From contig NZ_FNSM01000001.1 in assembly GCF_900105415.1 (NCBI RefSeq), positions 4,430,501 to 4,494,500 on the forward strand: 64,000 nucleotides of DNA. The letters run 5' to 3'. The position numbers were made by a program, and so were the translations under genes. Under the pieces are notes generated by a model, which had not been told where the DNA came from, did not search any database, and saw only the letters and a list, made by a program, of their open reading frames with translations. The stretch is from Streptomyces sp. TLI_105. Its GTDB lineage: Bacteria > Actinomycetota > Actinomycetes > Streptomycetales > Streptomycetaceae. Below are positions 34,608-43,437 of the stretch, in pieces. Each line of letters begins with the position of its first letter. The first letter of the stretch is position 1.

Positions 34608-35074
34608 GCGGGGCCGTCGAGGCGCGGATCGCCGAGCTCGGCCTGACCCTGCCCGAGGTCGTGCCGCCGATCGCCTCCTACCAGCCGGCCGTGCAGTCCG
34701 GCGTGTACGTCTACACCTCGGGCCAGCTCCCGATGGTGGCGGGCAAGCTTCCGGTGACCGGCAAGGTCGGCGCCGAGGTCACGCCGGAGGAGGCCAAGAA
34801 GCTCGCCGCCACCTGCGCGCTCAACGCGCTCGCGGCCGTGAAGTCGGTCGCCGGTGACCTCGACCGCGTCAAGCGCGTCGTGAAGGTCGTCGGCTTCGTG
34901 GCCTCCGCCGCCGACTTCACCGGTCAGCCCGCCGTCATCAACGGCGCCAGCGAGCTGCTCGGCGAGATCCTCGGCGAGAAGGGCGTGCACGCGCGCAGCG
35001 CCGTCGGCGTGGCCGTGCTGCCGCTCGACGCGCCGGTCGAGGTCGAGGTCCAGGTCGAGCTCGTCGAGGCCTGA
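34604..35074 (+). CDS. RidA-family protein (YjgF/YER057c/UK114)
   Basis: 156 residues. The chorismate-mutase-like fold shows YVYTSGQLPMVAGKLPVTGKVG, ALNALAAVKSVAGDLDRVKRVVKVVGFV and the C-terminal ARSAVGVAVLPLDAPVEVEVQVEL (all in pieces). The arginine-containing HARSAVGV motif is where RidA binds the imine carboxylate. It deaminates reactive enamines and imines from PLP enzymes or has a related protective role. It overlaps the DUF4177 gene by four bases. A CGTACG-rich repeat and a terminator follow. Confidence 0.9.
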   Translation: MSGAVEARIAELGLTLPEVVPPIASYQPAVQSGVYVYTSGQLPMVAGKLPVTGKVGAEVTPEEAKKLAATCALNALAAVKSVAGDLDRVKRVVKVVGFVASAADFTGQPAVINGASELLGEILGEKGVHARSAVGVAVLPLDAPVEVEVQVELVEA

Positions 35075-35083
35075 CCGCCGATC

Positions 35084-35175
35084 CGTACGACTCGACAAGA
35101 GCCGTACGCCTCGCAAAGAGCCCGTACGGACTCGACCAGAGCCCGTACGGCTCCGTACGACCACGACTCCGTACG
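35084..35175. repeat. CGTACG-containing short repeats
   Basis: The palindromic hexamer CGTACG occurs six times (35084, 35103, 35123, 35144, 35154, 35170). The first four lie about 20 bp apart in a unit like CGTACGrCTCGAC.AGAGCC. The array sits between the ridA stop and its terminator. Confidence 0.65.
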
Positions 35176-35179
35176 ACAG

Positions 35180-35213
35180 GAGCCGGTTTTCCACAGCCCC
35201 GGGAAACCGGCTC
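35180..35213 (+). terminator. terminator of the DUF4177-ridA operon
   Basis: GAGCCGGTTT (35180-35189) pairs with AAACCGGCTC (35204-35213) around a 14-base loop. Confidence 0.7.
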
Positions 35214-35248
35214 TCGTGCATTCCGATGCTTGCGCATAGCATCCGGCC

Positions 35249-36136
35249 ATGTCGAATGGTCAGTCGAAGCAGTCGAACGGTCAGTGGTATCCGGCGGAAT
35301 GGCCCGACCGCATCCGCGCCCTCGCCGCCGGTGAGCTCACCCCCGTGACGCCCCGGCGCGCCGCCACGGTCCTGCTCCTGCGGGACGGCGTCTCCGGGCC
35401 CGACGTCCACATGCTGCGCCGCCGCACCTCGATGGCCTTCGCCGGCGGCGCGTACGCCTACCCCGGCGGCGGCGTCGACCCGCGCGACGAGCAGCCGGTG
35501 CGCTGGGCGGGCCCGTCCCTGGAGACGTGGGCGGTCCGGCTCGGCCTCGACGATCCTGCGCAGGCCCAGGCCGTGGTCTGCGCCGCCGTGCGCGAGACCT
35601 TCGAGGAGGCGGGCGTGCTGCTCGCCGGGGAGACCGAGGACGGCGTCGTCGGCGACACGACCGGCGAGGAGTGGGAGCGGGACCGGGAGGCGCTCGTCGC
35701 CCGGGAGCTGTCCTTCGCCGACTTCCTGGACCGACGCGGGCTCGTCCTGCGCTCGGACCTGCTGGGCGCGTGGGCCCGCTGGATCACCCCGGAGTTCGAG
35801 CAGCGCCGGTACGACACCTGGTTCTTCGTGGCGGCGCTCCCGGCCGGGCAGCGCACCCGGGACGTGTCGGGGGAGGCGGACCGCACGGTCTGGATCCGCC
35901 CGGCGGACGCCGCGGCCGGCTACGACCGGGGCGAGCTGACGATGATGCCGCCGACGATCTCGACCCTGCGCACCCTGGAGCCGTACGGGACGGTCGCCGA
36001 GGCGCTGGTGGCGGCGGAGGCGCAGGACATGGCCCCCGTCCTCGCACAGGCGCGCCTGGAGGGCGACGAGCTGGTCCTGAGCTGGCCGGGGCACGAGGAG
36101 TTCACCAAGGTCATCCCCACCGGGGGTGAGCGATGA
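35249..36136 (+). CDS. Nudix hydrolase
   Basis: 295 residues. The Nudix signature is split by an insertion: YPGGGVDPRDEQ (about residue 72) and, some 40 residues later, VRETFEEAGVLL, a layout of the NUDT19-like group, whose members hydrolyse CoA derivatives or related pyrophosphates. WFFVAALPAGQR and the C-terminal PPTISTLRTLEPY also fit. TAGCAT (35237-35242) is six bases before the ATG and there is no Shine-Dalgarno, so the mRNA is probably leaderless. The stop overlaps the next start (ATGA). Confidence 0.85.
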   Translation: MSNGQSKQSNGQWYPAEWPDRIRALAAGELTPVTPRRAATVLLLRDGVSGPDVHMLRRRTSMAFAGGAYAYPGGGVDPRDEQPVRWAGPSLETWAVRLGLDDPAQAQAVVCAAVRETFEEAGVLLAGETEDGVVGDTTGEEWERDREALVARELSFADFLDRRGLVLRSDLLGAWARWITPEFEQRRYDTWFFVAALPAGQRTRDVSGEADRTVWIRPADAAAGYDRGELTMMPPTISTLRTLEPYGTVAEALVAAEAQDMAPVLAQARLEGDELVLSWPGHEEFTKVIPTGGER

Positions 36137-36963
36137 GCGACGCCGCCGCCCTGCCCGGCCAGCCGCGCGGACTGGTGGCCTCCGGGCCCGCGACCGCCCG
36201 CGCCGTGAACGTCCTTGCGCCGAACCCGTCCGCGATGACCCTCGACGGCACCAACACCTGGCTGCTCTCCGAGCCGGGCTCGGACCTCGCCGTCGTGGTC
36301 GACCCGGGGCCGCTCGACGAGGGCCATCTGCGTCAGGTGATCGACACGGCCGAGAAGCTCGGCAAGCGGGTCGCGCTGACCCTGCTGACCCACGGCCACC
36401 CGGACCACGCGGAGGGCGCCGGCCGGTTCGCGGAGCTGACCGGGACGGCCGTGCGGGCCCTCGATCCGGCGCTGCGGCTGGGCGACGAGGGGCTCGGCGC
36501 GGGGGACGTGGTGACGGTCGGCGGTCTGGAGCTGCGGGTCGTCCCGACGCCCGGGCACACCTCGGACTCGCTCTCCTTCCACCTGCCGGCCGACCGGGCG
36601 GTGCTGACGGGCGACACGATCCTGGGGCGCGGGACGACGATGGTCGCGCACCCGGACGGGCGGCTCGGGGACTACCTGGACTCGCTGCGGCGGCTGCGCT
36701 CGCTGACCGTCGACGACGGGGTGCACACGGTCCTGCCGGGGCACGGGCCGGTCCTGGAGGACGCGCAGGGGGCCGTGGAGTTCTATCTCGCGCACCGGGC
36801 GAGCCGGCTCGCCCAGGTGGAGACGGCGGTCGAGGCGGGGCACCGGACGGCGGCGGAGGTCGTCGCCCATGTGTACGCGGACGTGGACCGCTCCCTGTGG
36901 CCGGCGGCCGAGCTGTCCGTACGGGCGCAGCTGGAGTACCTGAGGGGCCGCGGCCTGGTCTGA
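36133..36963 (+). CDS. metallo-beta-lactamase-fold hydrolase (LACTB2 type)
   Basis: 276 residues. LTHGHPDHAEGA is the HxHxDH zinc motif, PTPGHTSDSLSF and LTGDTILGRGTTM carry the further ligands, and VLPGHGPVL ends the core. A C-terminal winged-helix-like stretch (RTAAEVVAHVYADVDRSLWPAA) is typical of LACTB2-like proteins, which cleave RNA or thioesters. Mycobacterial Rv3677c is the positional counterpart. Translation is coupled to the Nudix gene. The last codons (LRGRGLV stop) are the first copy of a tandem repeat. Confidence 0.88.
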   Translation: MSDAAALPGQPRGLVASGPATARAVNVLAPNPSAMTLDGTNTWLLSEPGSDLAVVVDPGPLDEGHLRQVIDTAEKLGKRVALTLLTHGHPDHAEGAGRFAELTGTAVRALDPALRLGDEGLGAGDVVTVGGLELRVVPTPGHTSDSLSFHLPADRAVLTGDTILGRGTTMVAHPDGRLGDYLDSLRRLRSLTVDDGVHTVLPGHGPVLEDAQGAVEFYLAHRASRLAQVETAVEAGHRTAAEVVAHVYADVDRSLWPAAELSVRAQLEYLRGRGLV

Positions 36964-37060
36964 GGGGCCGCGGCCTGGCCCAGTCCGACAGGGGCCGCGG
37001 CCTGGCCCGGTCCGACAGGGACCGCGGCCCGGCCCGGTCCGACCGGAGGCGCGGCCCGTG
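36944..37060. repeat. 27-bp tandem repeat starting inside the MBL gene
   Basis: Units beginning GGGGCCGCGGCCTGG start at 36944 (still coding), 36964, 36991 and, more diverged, 37018. The first boundary contains the real TGA stop; the later copies have lost it. Confidence 0.75.
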
Positions 37061-37142
37061 AGGCGGGACCCGGAACCTTTCGGCTTTCCCGCGTGTCTTA
37101 CGCTCCGCTTACATCCGGCCGTAGCTTTCGGGGGGACCGCCC

Positions 37143-38027
37143 GTGTTCGTCATCGCCATCCTGCTGTTCATAGCCGCAGTGGTGCTCTTTTTCGTCGGCC
37201 GCGCCAACGATTCCAAGGGGCTGAAGTTCGGCGCCCTCGGCGCGGTCCTCGCCGGCCTCTTCTCGCTGATCGCGAGCATGACGTACGTGATCAGCGCGTA
37301 CGAGGTCGGCGTGCCGGTCGCCTTCGGCAAGGTGGGCTCTCCGATGACCTCGGGCCTGCACCTGAAGTCGCCGTTCACGGACGTCACGACCTTCTCCACC
37401 CGCCCGGTCGACCTCAACCTCTCCGACAAGGACGTGGTCGAGGTCCGCTCCTCGCAGGGCGGTGTCATGTACGTCGAGGTGACGGTGAAGTGGTCCGTCG
37501 ACCAGGCCAAGTCCGTCGAGCTCTACAAGCTCGCGGGCAGCGAGGAGGCCATCCAGCAGCGGCTGGTCTACCCGGACAGCCGGGAGATCGTCCGTAACGT
37601 CTTCGCCCACTACACCAGCGAGCAGGGGTACGCGACCGACCGCGAGAAGATCAACGCCGAGATCGGCACCCTGATCAAGGAGCGTCTGGCGCCGCGCGGC
37701 ATCGACGTGACCACGGTCAACCTGCGCAACGTGAAGCCGTCGGACGCCCTCCAGGGCCAGATCGACCGCAAGATCCAGCAGCAGCAGGCCACCGAGCGGG
37801 CCACCGAGGCCTCCCGTACGGCCAAGGCCGAGGCCGACCGGCGCCGCATCGAGGCGGAGGGCATCGCCCGCGCCAACAAGATCCTCAACGAGTCGCTGAC
37901 GGACAAGGTCCTGATGAACCAGTGCATCGACGCGTACAAGGAGGCCGCGGCGAAGAACCCGGTCTACGCGGTGCCCTGCGGCAGCGGCGGCTCCGCCCCG
38001 GTGATCGTGGACGGCTCGAAGCGCTGA
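37143..38027 (+). CDS. SPFH/band 7 membrane protein
   Basis: 294 residues. Two N-terminal transmembrane helices (about 1-20 and 29-50) are followed by an SPFH domain (YEVGVPVAFGKVGSP, FSTRPVDLNLSDKDVVEV, MYVEVTVKWSVD) and a long coiled coil rich in A, E, K and R (residues 200-260). It belongs to the stomatin/prohibitin superfamily of oligomeric membrane scaffolds. The exact subfamily is unclear. GTG 37143 follows a GGGGGGACC ribosome-binding region. A strong terminator separates it from crp. Confidence 0.85.
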   Translation: MFVIAILLFIAAVVLFFVGRANDSKGLKFGALGAVLAGLFSLIASMTYVISAYEVGVPVAFGKVGSPMTSGLHLKSPFTDVTTFSTRPVDLNLSDKDVVEVRSSQGGVMYVEVTVKWSVDQAKSVELYKLAGSEEAIQQRLVYPDSREIVRNVFAHYTSEQGYATDREKINAEIGTLIKERLAPRGIDVTTVNLRNVKPSDALQGQIDRKIQQQQATERATEASRTAKAEADRRRIEAEGIARANKILNESLTDKVLMNQCIDAYKEAAAKNPVYAVPCGSGGSAPVIVDGSKR

Positions 38028-38070
38028 CCTCCGCGCCCACGGGAAAAGGGCCGGCCTCCGCGCCCATGGA

Positions 38071-38106
38071 AAAGGCCGCCCCGGTCGTCCGACCGGGGCG
38101 GCCTTT
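38071..38106. terminator. bidirectional terminator between SPFH gene and crp
   Basis: AAAGGCCGCCCCGGTC (38071-38086) pairs exactly with 38091-38106 around a four-base GTCC loop, giving a 16-bp stem with A/T ends. Confidence 0.9.
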
Positions 38107-38146
38107 CCGCACGTACGGAACGCGTACGGGACGCGTACGGAGGTGC

Positions 38147-38821
38147 TTACCGCGAGCGCTTCGCGAGGCGCTCCACGTCCAGCAGGATCACGGCGCGGGC
38201 CTCCAGGCGCAGCCAGCCGCGCTGGGCGAAGTCGGCGAGCGCCTTGTTGACCGTCTCGCGGGAGGCGCCGACCAGCTGGGCCAGCTCCTCCTGGGTGAGG
38301 TCGTGGACGACGTGGATGCCCTCCTCCGACTGCACGCCGAAGCGGCGCGACAGGTCGAGGAGCGCGCGGGCGACACGGCCCGGGACGTCGGAGAAGACCA
38401 GGTCGGACATCTGGTCGTTGGTCTTGCGCAGTCGGCGGGCGACGGCGCGCAGCAGCGCGGTGGCCACCTCGGGGCGGGCGTTCAGCCAGGGCTGGAGGTC
38501 GCCGTGGCCCAGGCCGAGCAGCTTGACCTCGGTCAGCGCGGTCGCCGTGGCGGTGCGCGGGCCCGGGTCGAAGAGGGACAGCTCGCCGATGAGCTCGCCG
38601 GGGCCGAGGACGGCCAGCATGTTCTCGCGGCCGTCGGGGGAGGTGCGGTGCAGCTTCACCTTGCCCTCGGTCACCACGTACAGGCGGTCACCGGGGTCGC
38701 CCTCGTGGAAGAGCGCGTCGCCACGGGCAAGCGTCGCCTCACTCATCGAGGCGCGCAGCTCGGCAGCCTGCTCGTCATCGAGCGCCGCGAAGAGCGGGGC
38801 GCGCCGCAGAACGTCGTCCAC
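38147..38821 (-). CDS. crp: cAMP-receptor protein family regulator Crp
   Basis: 224 residues, the length of Streptomyces Crp. The N-terminal cyclic-nucleotide-binding barrel has GDPGDRLYVVTEGKVKL and LIGELSLFDPGPRTATATAL (phosphate-binding cassette with Glu, Arg and Thr). The C-terminal winged helix contains LTQEELAQLVGASRETVNKAL. Crp controls germination, development and antibiotic genes. GTG 38821 is chosen: AGGAGAG lies six bases upstream and homologues begin DDVLRR. It is divergent from nth; a Crp-like half-site pair lies 66 bp upstream and may mediate autoregulation. Confidence 0.95.
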   Translation of the reverse strand: MDDVLRRAPLFAALDDEQAAELRASMSEATLARGDALFHEGDPGDRLYVVTEGKVKLHRTSPDGRENMLAVLGPGELIGELSLFDPGPRTATATALTEVKLLGLGHGDLQPWLNARPEVATALLRAVARRLRKTNDQMSDLVFSDVPGRVARALLDLSRRFGVQSEEGIHVVHDLTQEELAQLVGASRETVNKALADFAQRGWLRLEARAVILLDVERLAKRSR

Positions 38822-38886
38822 GAGTTCTCTCCTACTGTCGACCTGCTCAAAGGACCTGGGTCCCATGATGCCGGACGCACAAAACA

Positions 38887-38900
38887 GTGCGATCAATCAC
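38887..38900. promoter_or_regulatory. candidate Crp-binding site
   Basis: GTG-CGATCAAT-CAC matches the GTG-N8-CAC frame of the Streptomyces Crp motif, although the usual G in the centre is absent. It lies between the divergent crp and nth genes. Confidence 0.4.
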
Positions 38901-39006
38901 AACAAGTTTGACGTACCGAGCCGCCCGTCCGTACGTCAGGGGCCCGATTGGGCTCCGATCGGCCGTGCCCGGGGCGGATGTCGGCGGCGGCGCCTAGGCT
39001 GGCCGG

Positions 39007-39990
39007 GTGTCCAACTCGCCGGTGAGAGCGCAGGCCAAGGGGGCTGAAAGAGTGTCGGCCGAAGGTAATTCCGCTGTGGGCGAACACGGCGTGTCGAAAC
39101 GGGTGAAAGGTGCAAAAGGGAAGCCGGGGGCGGCTGCCGAGACCCCCGCGCCCGCCAAGCCCACCGGCCCCGTGAAGCCCGCCAAGGCCGTCGGCCCCGT
39201 GAAGCCCGCCAGGTCCGCCAAGCCCGAGTCGCGGCTCGCGATGGTCCGCCGGGCGCGCCGGATCAACCGCGAACTGGCCGAGGTCTACCCGTACGCCCAT
39301 CCGGAGCTCGACTTCCGCAACCCCTTCGAGCTGCTCGTCGCCACGGTCCTCTCGGCCCAGACCAACGACCTGCGGGTCAACCAGACCACCCCCGCCCTCT
39401 TCGCCAAGTACCCCACGCCCGAGGACCTCGCGGCGGCCGTGCCCGAGGAGGTCGAGGAGCTGATCCGGCCGACCGGCTTCTTCCGCGCCAAGACCAAGTC
39501 GATCATGGGCCTCGCCGCCGCCCTCAGGGACGACTTCGACGGACAGGTCCCCGGCCGCCTGGAGGACCTCGTCAAGCTCCCCGGCGTCGGCCGCAAGACC
39601 GCCTTCGTCGTCCTCGGCAACGCCTTCGGGGTCCCCGGCATCACCGTCGACACCCACTTCATCCGCCTCACCCGGCGCTGGCGGTGGACCGAGTCCGACG
39701 ACCCGGTGAAGATCGAGGCCGAGGTCGCCACGATCTTCCCCAAGAGCGAGTGGACGATGCTCTCCCACCGGGTGATCTTCCACGGCCGCCGGATCTGCCA
39801 CGCCCGCAAGCCCGCCTGCGGCGCCTGCCCGATCACCCACCTCTGCCCCTCGTACGGAGAGGGCGAGACCGACCCCGAGAAGGCGCGGAAGCTGCTCAAG
39901 TACGAGATGGGCGGCTTCCCCGGCCAGCGGCTGAACCCGCCGCCCGACTACCCCGGCATCCCGGCGCCCCCGCTCGGCGGCAGCGCCTGA
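39007..39990 (+). CDS. nth: endonuclease III with N-terminal extension
   Basis: 327 residues, about 100 longer than the E. coli enzyme. The first 75 residues are a Lys/Pro/Ala-rich tail with two GPVKPAK/GPVKPAR repeats. The core has the helix-hairpin-helix [14 protein letters not shown] with the catalytic lysine, VDTHFIRL with the catalytic aspartate, and a [4Fe-4S] site C-x6-C-x2-C-x5-C ([17 protein letters not shown]). It removes oxidised pyrimidines from DNA. TAGGCT (38995-39000) lies six bases before GTG 39007 and no Shine-Dalgarno exists: a leaderless start. Confidence 0.94.
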   Translation: MSNSPVRAQAKGAERVSAEGNSAVGEHGVSKRVKGAKGKPGAAAETPAPAKPTGPVKPAKAVGPVKPARSAKPESRLAMVRRARRINRELAEVYPYAHPELDFRNPFELLVATVLSAQTNDLRVNQTTPALFAKYPTPEDLAAAVPEEVEELIRPTGFFRAKTKSIMGLAAALRDDFDGQVPGRLEDLVKLPGVGRKTAFVVLGNAFGVPGITVDTHFIRLTRRWRWTESDDPVKIEAEVATIFPKSEWTMLSHRVIFHGRRICHARKPACGACPITHLCPSYGEGETDPEKARKLLKYEMGGFPGQRLNPPPDYPGIPAPPLGGSA

Positions 39991-40098
39991 ACCCGGCCCC
40001 GGGAGCCCCGGGCGCGTTCCCCCGCCCGGGAGGCCGGGGCGAGGGGACGCCGGGAACGAACCCGTCCATCGATCGCGTTGTGAACCACGGGGGTGCCT

Positions 40099-40803
40099 AT
40101 GACGCGCACTGACGAAGAGATCCACGGACCCGGCGCGGCCGGGCTGCTCAGCCGGGACGGGCTGCCCGACTGGCTCGAGCCGGTCGACCGGGCCGCCCGC
40201 ACGGTCCGGCCCGAGCAGCTGAGCCGCTTCCTGCCGCCCGAAAGCGGCGCCGGCCGCCAGTCCGCCGTCCTCGTCCTCTTCGGCGAGGGCGAGCGCGGAC
40301 CCGAGCTGCTGCTCATGGAGCGCTCCGGCAGCCTCCGCTCGCACGCCGGACAGCCCTCCTTCCCCGGCGGCGCCCTCGATCCCGAGGACGGCGACCCGGC
40401 GGACGGCGGCCTGCTGCGCGCCGCCCTGCGCGAGGCCCAGGAGGAGACCGGCCTCGACCCGGCGGGCGTCCAGCTCTTCGGCGTCCTGCCCCGGCTCTAC
40501 ATCCCGGTCAGCGGCTTCGTCGTCACCCCCGTCCTCGGCTGGTGGCGCGACCCCAGCCCGGTCGGCGTCGTGGACCCCGGCGAGACCGCCCGCGTCTTCA
40601 CCGTCCCCGTGGCGGATCTCACGGACCCCGCGAACCGCGCGACCACCGTGCACCCGAGCGGCCACAAGGGCCCCGGGTTCCTCGTCGCATCCGCTCTGGT
40701 CTGGGGTTTTACGGCCGGCGTCATCGACCGGCTGCTGCACTACGCCGGCTGGGAGCGCCCCTGGGACCGGTCCAGGCAGGTCCCGCTCGACTGGCGCTCA
40801 TGA
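40099..40803 (+). CDS. Nudix hydrolase, CoA-pyrophosphatase type
   Basis: 234 residues. RSGSLRSHAGQPSFPGGALDPED (in pieces) is the UPF0035 signature in front of the Nudix helix ALREAQEETGLDP, diagnostic of NUDT7/NUDT8/YeaB-like enzymes that cut CoA and its esters to 4'-phosphopantetheine and 3',5'-ADP. ATG 40099 has GGGGG five bases upstream; the in-frame GTG 40093 lies within that motif. It corresponds to mycobacterial Rv3672c and precedes marP by 78 bp on the same strand. Confidence 0.9.
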   Translation: MTRTDEEIHGPGAAGLLSRDGLPDWLEPVDRAARTVRPEQLSRFLPPESGAGRQSAVLVLFGEGERGPELLLMERSGSLRSHAGQPSFPGGALDPEDGDPADGGLLRAALREAQEETGLDPAGVQLFGVLPRLYIPVSGFVVTPVLGWWRDPSPVGVVDPGETARVFTVPVADLTDPANRATTVHPSGHKGPGFLVASALVWGFTAGVIDRLLHYAGWERPWDRSRQVPLDWRS

Positions 40804-40881
40804 CAGGCTGACCTCCGGGCGGACCGGCCTTGGGCCGGCCGACCCCGGGTGACCGGAAACGAATCTGCGAGGCTATTGACG

Positions 40882-42081
40882 GTGAACGTGCTGGACATCT
40901 TGTTGCTGCTCGCCGCCGTGTGGTTCGCGATCATCGGTTACCGCCAGGGATTCGTCGTCGGCATCCTCTCCGTCATCGGCTTCCTCGGCGGCGGTCTCGT
41001 CGCCGTCCTGCTGCTCCCGATCCTCTGGGACCAGCTGACCGACCACAGCGAGGTCTCGACGACGGCCACCGTCGTCTTCGTGATGGTGGTCATCGTCTGC
41101 GCCTCCGTGGGCCAGGCCTTCACCACCCACCTCGGCAACAAGCTGCGCCGGCACATCACCTGGTCGCCGGCCCGCGCCCTGGACGCCACCGGCGGCGCCC
41201 TGGTCAACGTCGTCGCGATGCTGCTCGTGGCCTGGCTGATCGGCTCCGCCCTCGCCCGCACCTCGCTGCCCACCCTGGGCAAGGAGGTACGGAACTCCAA
41301 GGTGCTGCTCGGCGTGGAGCAGGTGATGCCGGATCAGGCCTCGGGCTGGTTCGACGACTTCAGCTCCACCCTGGCCCGCAGCGGCTTCCCCCAGGTCTTC
41401 AGCCCCTTCGCGAACGAGCCGATCACCCCGGTCACCCCGCCCGACCCGGCGCTCGCCCACAGCCCCGTCGCCGCCCGCGCGCAGCGCTCCATCGTGAAGG
41501 TCGTCGGCACCGCGCAGAGCTGCGGCAAGGTCCTCGAAGGCACCGGCTTCGTCTTCGCCGACCGCCGCGTCATGACCAACGCCCACGTCGTCGGCGGCGT
41601 CGACGAGCCGACCGTCCAGATAGGCGGCGAGGGCAAGCTCTACGACGCCAAGGTCGTGCTCTACGACTGGCAGCGCGACATCGCCGTCCTGGACGTGCCG
41701 GGCCTCAGGGCCACGCCGCTGGCCTTCACCGACGAGGACGCCCGCAGCGGCGACGACGCGATCGTCGCCGGCTTCCCGGAGAACGGCTCGTACGACGTGC
41801 GGTCGGCCCGTGTGCGGGGCCGCATCAGCGCCCAGGGCCCCGACATCTACCACCGCGACGAGGTGCGCAGGGACGTGTACTCGCTGTACGCGACGGTCCG
41901 CCAGGGCAATTCCGGCGGTCCGCTCCTCACCGAGGACGGCGAGGTGTACGGCGTGATCTTCGCCCGCTCGCTCGACGACGCCAACACGGGATACGCCCTG
42001 ACGGTCGACGAGATCCGTGAGGACATCGAGCGGGGCCGGGCCGCCGACCAGCAGGTCGACACCCAGGCCTGCGCCCTCTGA
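40882..42081 (+). CDS. marP: membrane serine protease MarP
   Basis: 399 residues. Four transmembrane helices (a CvpA-like unit, about residues 1-130) precede a periplasmic trypsin-fold protease. The triad is visible as His235 (MTNAHVVGG), Asp266 (QRDIAVLDV) and Ser344 (RQGNSGGPLL), almost the same numbers as in mycobacterial MarP (Rv3671c). Two cysteines (SCGKV and the C-terminal ACAL) could form the regulatory disulfide. MarP protects against acid and oxidative stress by activating cell-wall hydrolases. GTG 40882 is seven bases after the -10-like GAGGCT (40869-40874), consistent with a leaderless or internal promoter. Confidence 0.93.
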   Translation: MNVLDILLLLAAVWFAIIGYRQGFVVGILSVIGFLGGGLVAVLLLPILWDQLTDHSEVSTTATVVFVMVVIVCASVGQAFTTHLGNKLRRHITWSPARALDATGGALVNVVAMLLVAWLIGSALARTSLPTLGKEVRNSKVLLGVEQVMPDQASGWFDDFSSTLARSGFPQVFSPFANEPITPVTPPDPALAHSPVAARAQRSIVKVVGTAQSCGKVLEGTGFVFADRRVMTNAHVVGGVDEPTVQIGGEGKLYDAKVVLYDWQRDIAVLDVPGLRATPLAFTDEDARSGDDAIVAGFPENGSYDVRSARVRGRISAQGPDIYHRDEVRRDVYSLYATVRQGNSGGPLLTEDGEVYGVIFARSLDDANTGYALTVDEIREDIERGRAADQQVDTQACAL

Positions 42082-42113
42082 GACGGGCCCGAAGGGGCCG
42101 GGCCCGAGGGGAG

Positions 42114-42305
42114 TTACGGGGTGTTTCTGGGGTGCCGCAGCCGAGCCGAGACCCAGCGGGCCCGGCGGCGCAGGATGCGCGAGATCCCCACCCCTGGTAC
42201 CGCGTAGCCCGCGTCCGCCGGGCCACCCCTCTCCCGGGAGCCCGGCCCCGTGGCCGAGCGGCGGTCGCGTGCTGTCGTGTCACCGTAGTCGTGCGTCCAG
42301 CCCAT
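42114..42305 (-). CDS. possible small basic protein
   Basis: 63 codons from ATG 42305 to TAA 42114. GWTHDYGDTTARDRRS begins a polar part, and the C-terminus (GISRILRRRARWVSARLRHPR) is an arginine-rich amphipathic helix. By my count about 87% of third positions are G or C, above the local average, which supports coding. No Shine-Dalgarno is clear. It lies between the convergent marP and epoxide hydrolase genes. The remaining 196 bp up to 42501 hold GC-rich repeats (GCTCAGCGG at 42422 and 42500) and no other gene I can support. Confidence 0.4.
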   Translation of the reverse strand: MGWTHDYGDTTARDRRSATGPGSRERGGPADAGYAVPGVGISRILRRRARWVSARLRHPRNTP

Positions 42306-42501
42306 ACTTCGACGTCTGCCCGGGGGCCAAGGTCGGTAACCGCCTGGGGGCCCGCCAATTGGAGTATGCGCGGGGCACATGGCCGTTCGACGGACGCCTG
42401 TACGTCGGCCGGGGTGACGGGTGCTCAGCGGACCGGTGCGGAGGCCCCGCACGGCGGACCGGCACGACGCCCCGGCACGACGGTCGGCTCGGCGGCCCGG
42501 C

Positions 42502-43437
42502 TCAGCGGTCGGGCTCGGGGTCCTTGAGCCAGTTGACGAGCTCCGTGGTGAAGGCCACCGGGTCCTCCTCGTGCGGGAAGTGCCCGAGGCCGTCGAAGAG
42601 TCGCCAGCGGTACGGCGCCTCCACGTACTCGCCGGACCCCGCCGCGCTGCGGGTCCGCATCACCGGGTCCAGGGAGCCGTGCAGATGGAGCGTCGGCACC
42701 CGGACCGGCCGCTTCATGCGCCGGTTGAACTGGATGCCGTCCGGGCGGGCCAGCGACCGGACCATCCACCGGTACGGCTCGATCGAGCAGTGCGCCGTCG
42801 ACGGGACGCACATCGCCCGCCGGTACACCTCGACGGCCTCCTCGTCGACCGGCTTCGGACCCGACCAGTCCCGGATCAGCTCGCCCACGAGCGCGCCGTC
42901 GTCCGCGACGAGCTGACGCTCCGGCAGCCACGGCCGCTGGAAGCCCCAGATGTGCGAACCGGCCCGCGACTGGGCGAAGTCGGAGAGCATCGCCGAGCGC
43001 CAGCGGCGCGGGTGCGGCATCGAGGAGACCACGAGTCGGCGCACCAGCTTCGGCCGCATGACGGCGGCCGTCCAGGCGAGGTAGCCGCCCAGGTCGTGCC
43101 CGACGAGCGCCGCGTCCGGCTCGCCCAGGGAGCGGACGACACCGGTGATGTCGAGGGCCAGGTTGGCGGGGTCGTAACCCCGTGGTGTGCGGTCGCTGCC
43201 GCCCACTCCGCGCAGGTCCATCGCGACCGCCCGGAACCCGGCCTCGGCGAGGGCGGGCAGCTGGTGGCGCCAGGTCCACCAGAACTGCGGGAAGCCGTGC
43301 AGGAGCAGCACCAGCGGGCCGTCGCCCATCTCGGCGATGTGGAAGCGGGCGCCGTTGGCGGCGACGTCGCGGTGCGTCCACGGCCCGTCGAGCCGTACGG
43401 GCCCGCCGTTGCCGCCGCTGCTCTCGGGAAGGGTCAT
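42502..43437 (-). CDS. ephE: epoxide hydrolase-type alpha/beta hydrolase
   Basis: 311 residues. HGFPQFWWTW forms the oxyanion hole, the nucleophile is Asp115 in VGHDLGGYLAW (an aspartate rather than serine, as in epoxide hydrolases and haloalkane dehalogenases), and the histidine is in GLGHFPHEEDP. Tyrosines in the cap region fit epoxide ring opening. It is the counterpart of mycobacterial EphE (Rv3670). The start overlaps the stop of the upstream holin-like gene (ATGA), so the pair is co-translated. The natural substrate is unknown. Confidence 0.88.
   Translation of the reverse strand: MTLPESSGGNGGPVRLDGPWTHRDVAANGARFHIAEMGDGPLVLLLHGFPQFWWTWRHQLPALAEAGFRAVAMDLRGVGGSDRTPRGYDPANLALDITGVVRSLGEPDAALVGHDLGGYLAWTAAVMRPKLVRRLVVSSMPHPRRWRSAMLSDFAQSRAGSHIWGFQRPWLPERQLVADDGALVGELIRDWSGPKPVDEEAVEVYRRAMCVPSTAHCSIEPYRWMVRSLARPDGIQFNRRMKRPVRVPTLHLHGSLDPVMRTRSAAGSGEYVEAPYRWRLFDGLGHFPHEEDPVAFTTELVNWLKDPEPDR

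Noticed and set aside
35187..35195. TTTTCCACA as a third DnaA box
   Set aside because: It has one mismatch and is part of the ridA terminator stem-loop, which explains it better.
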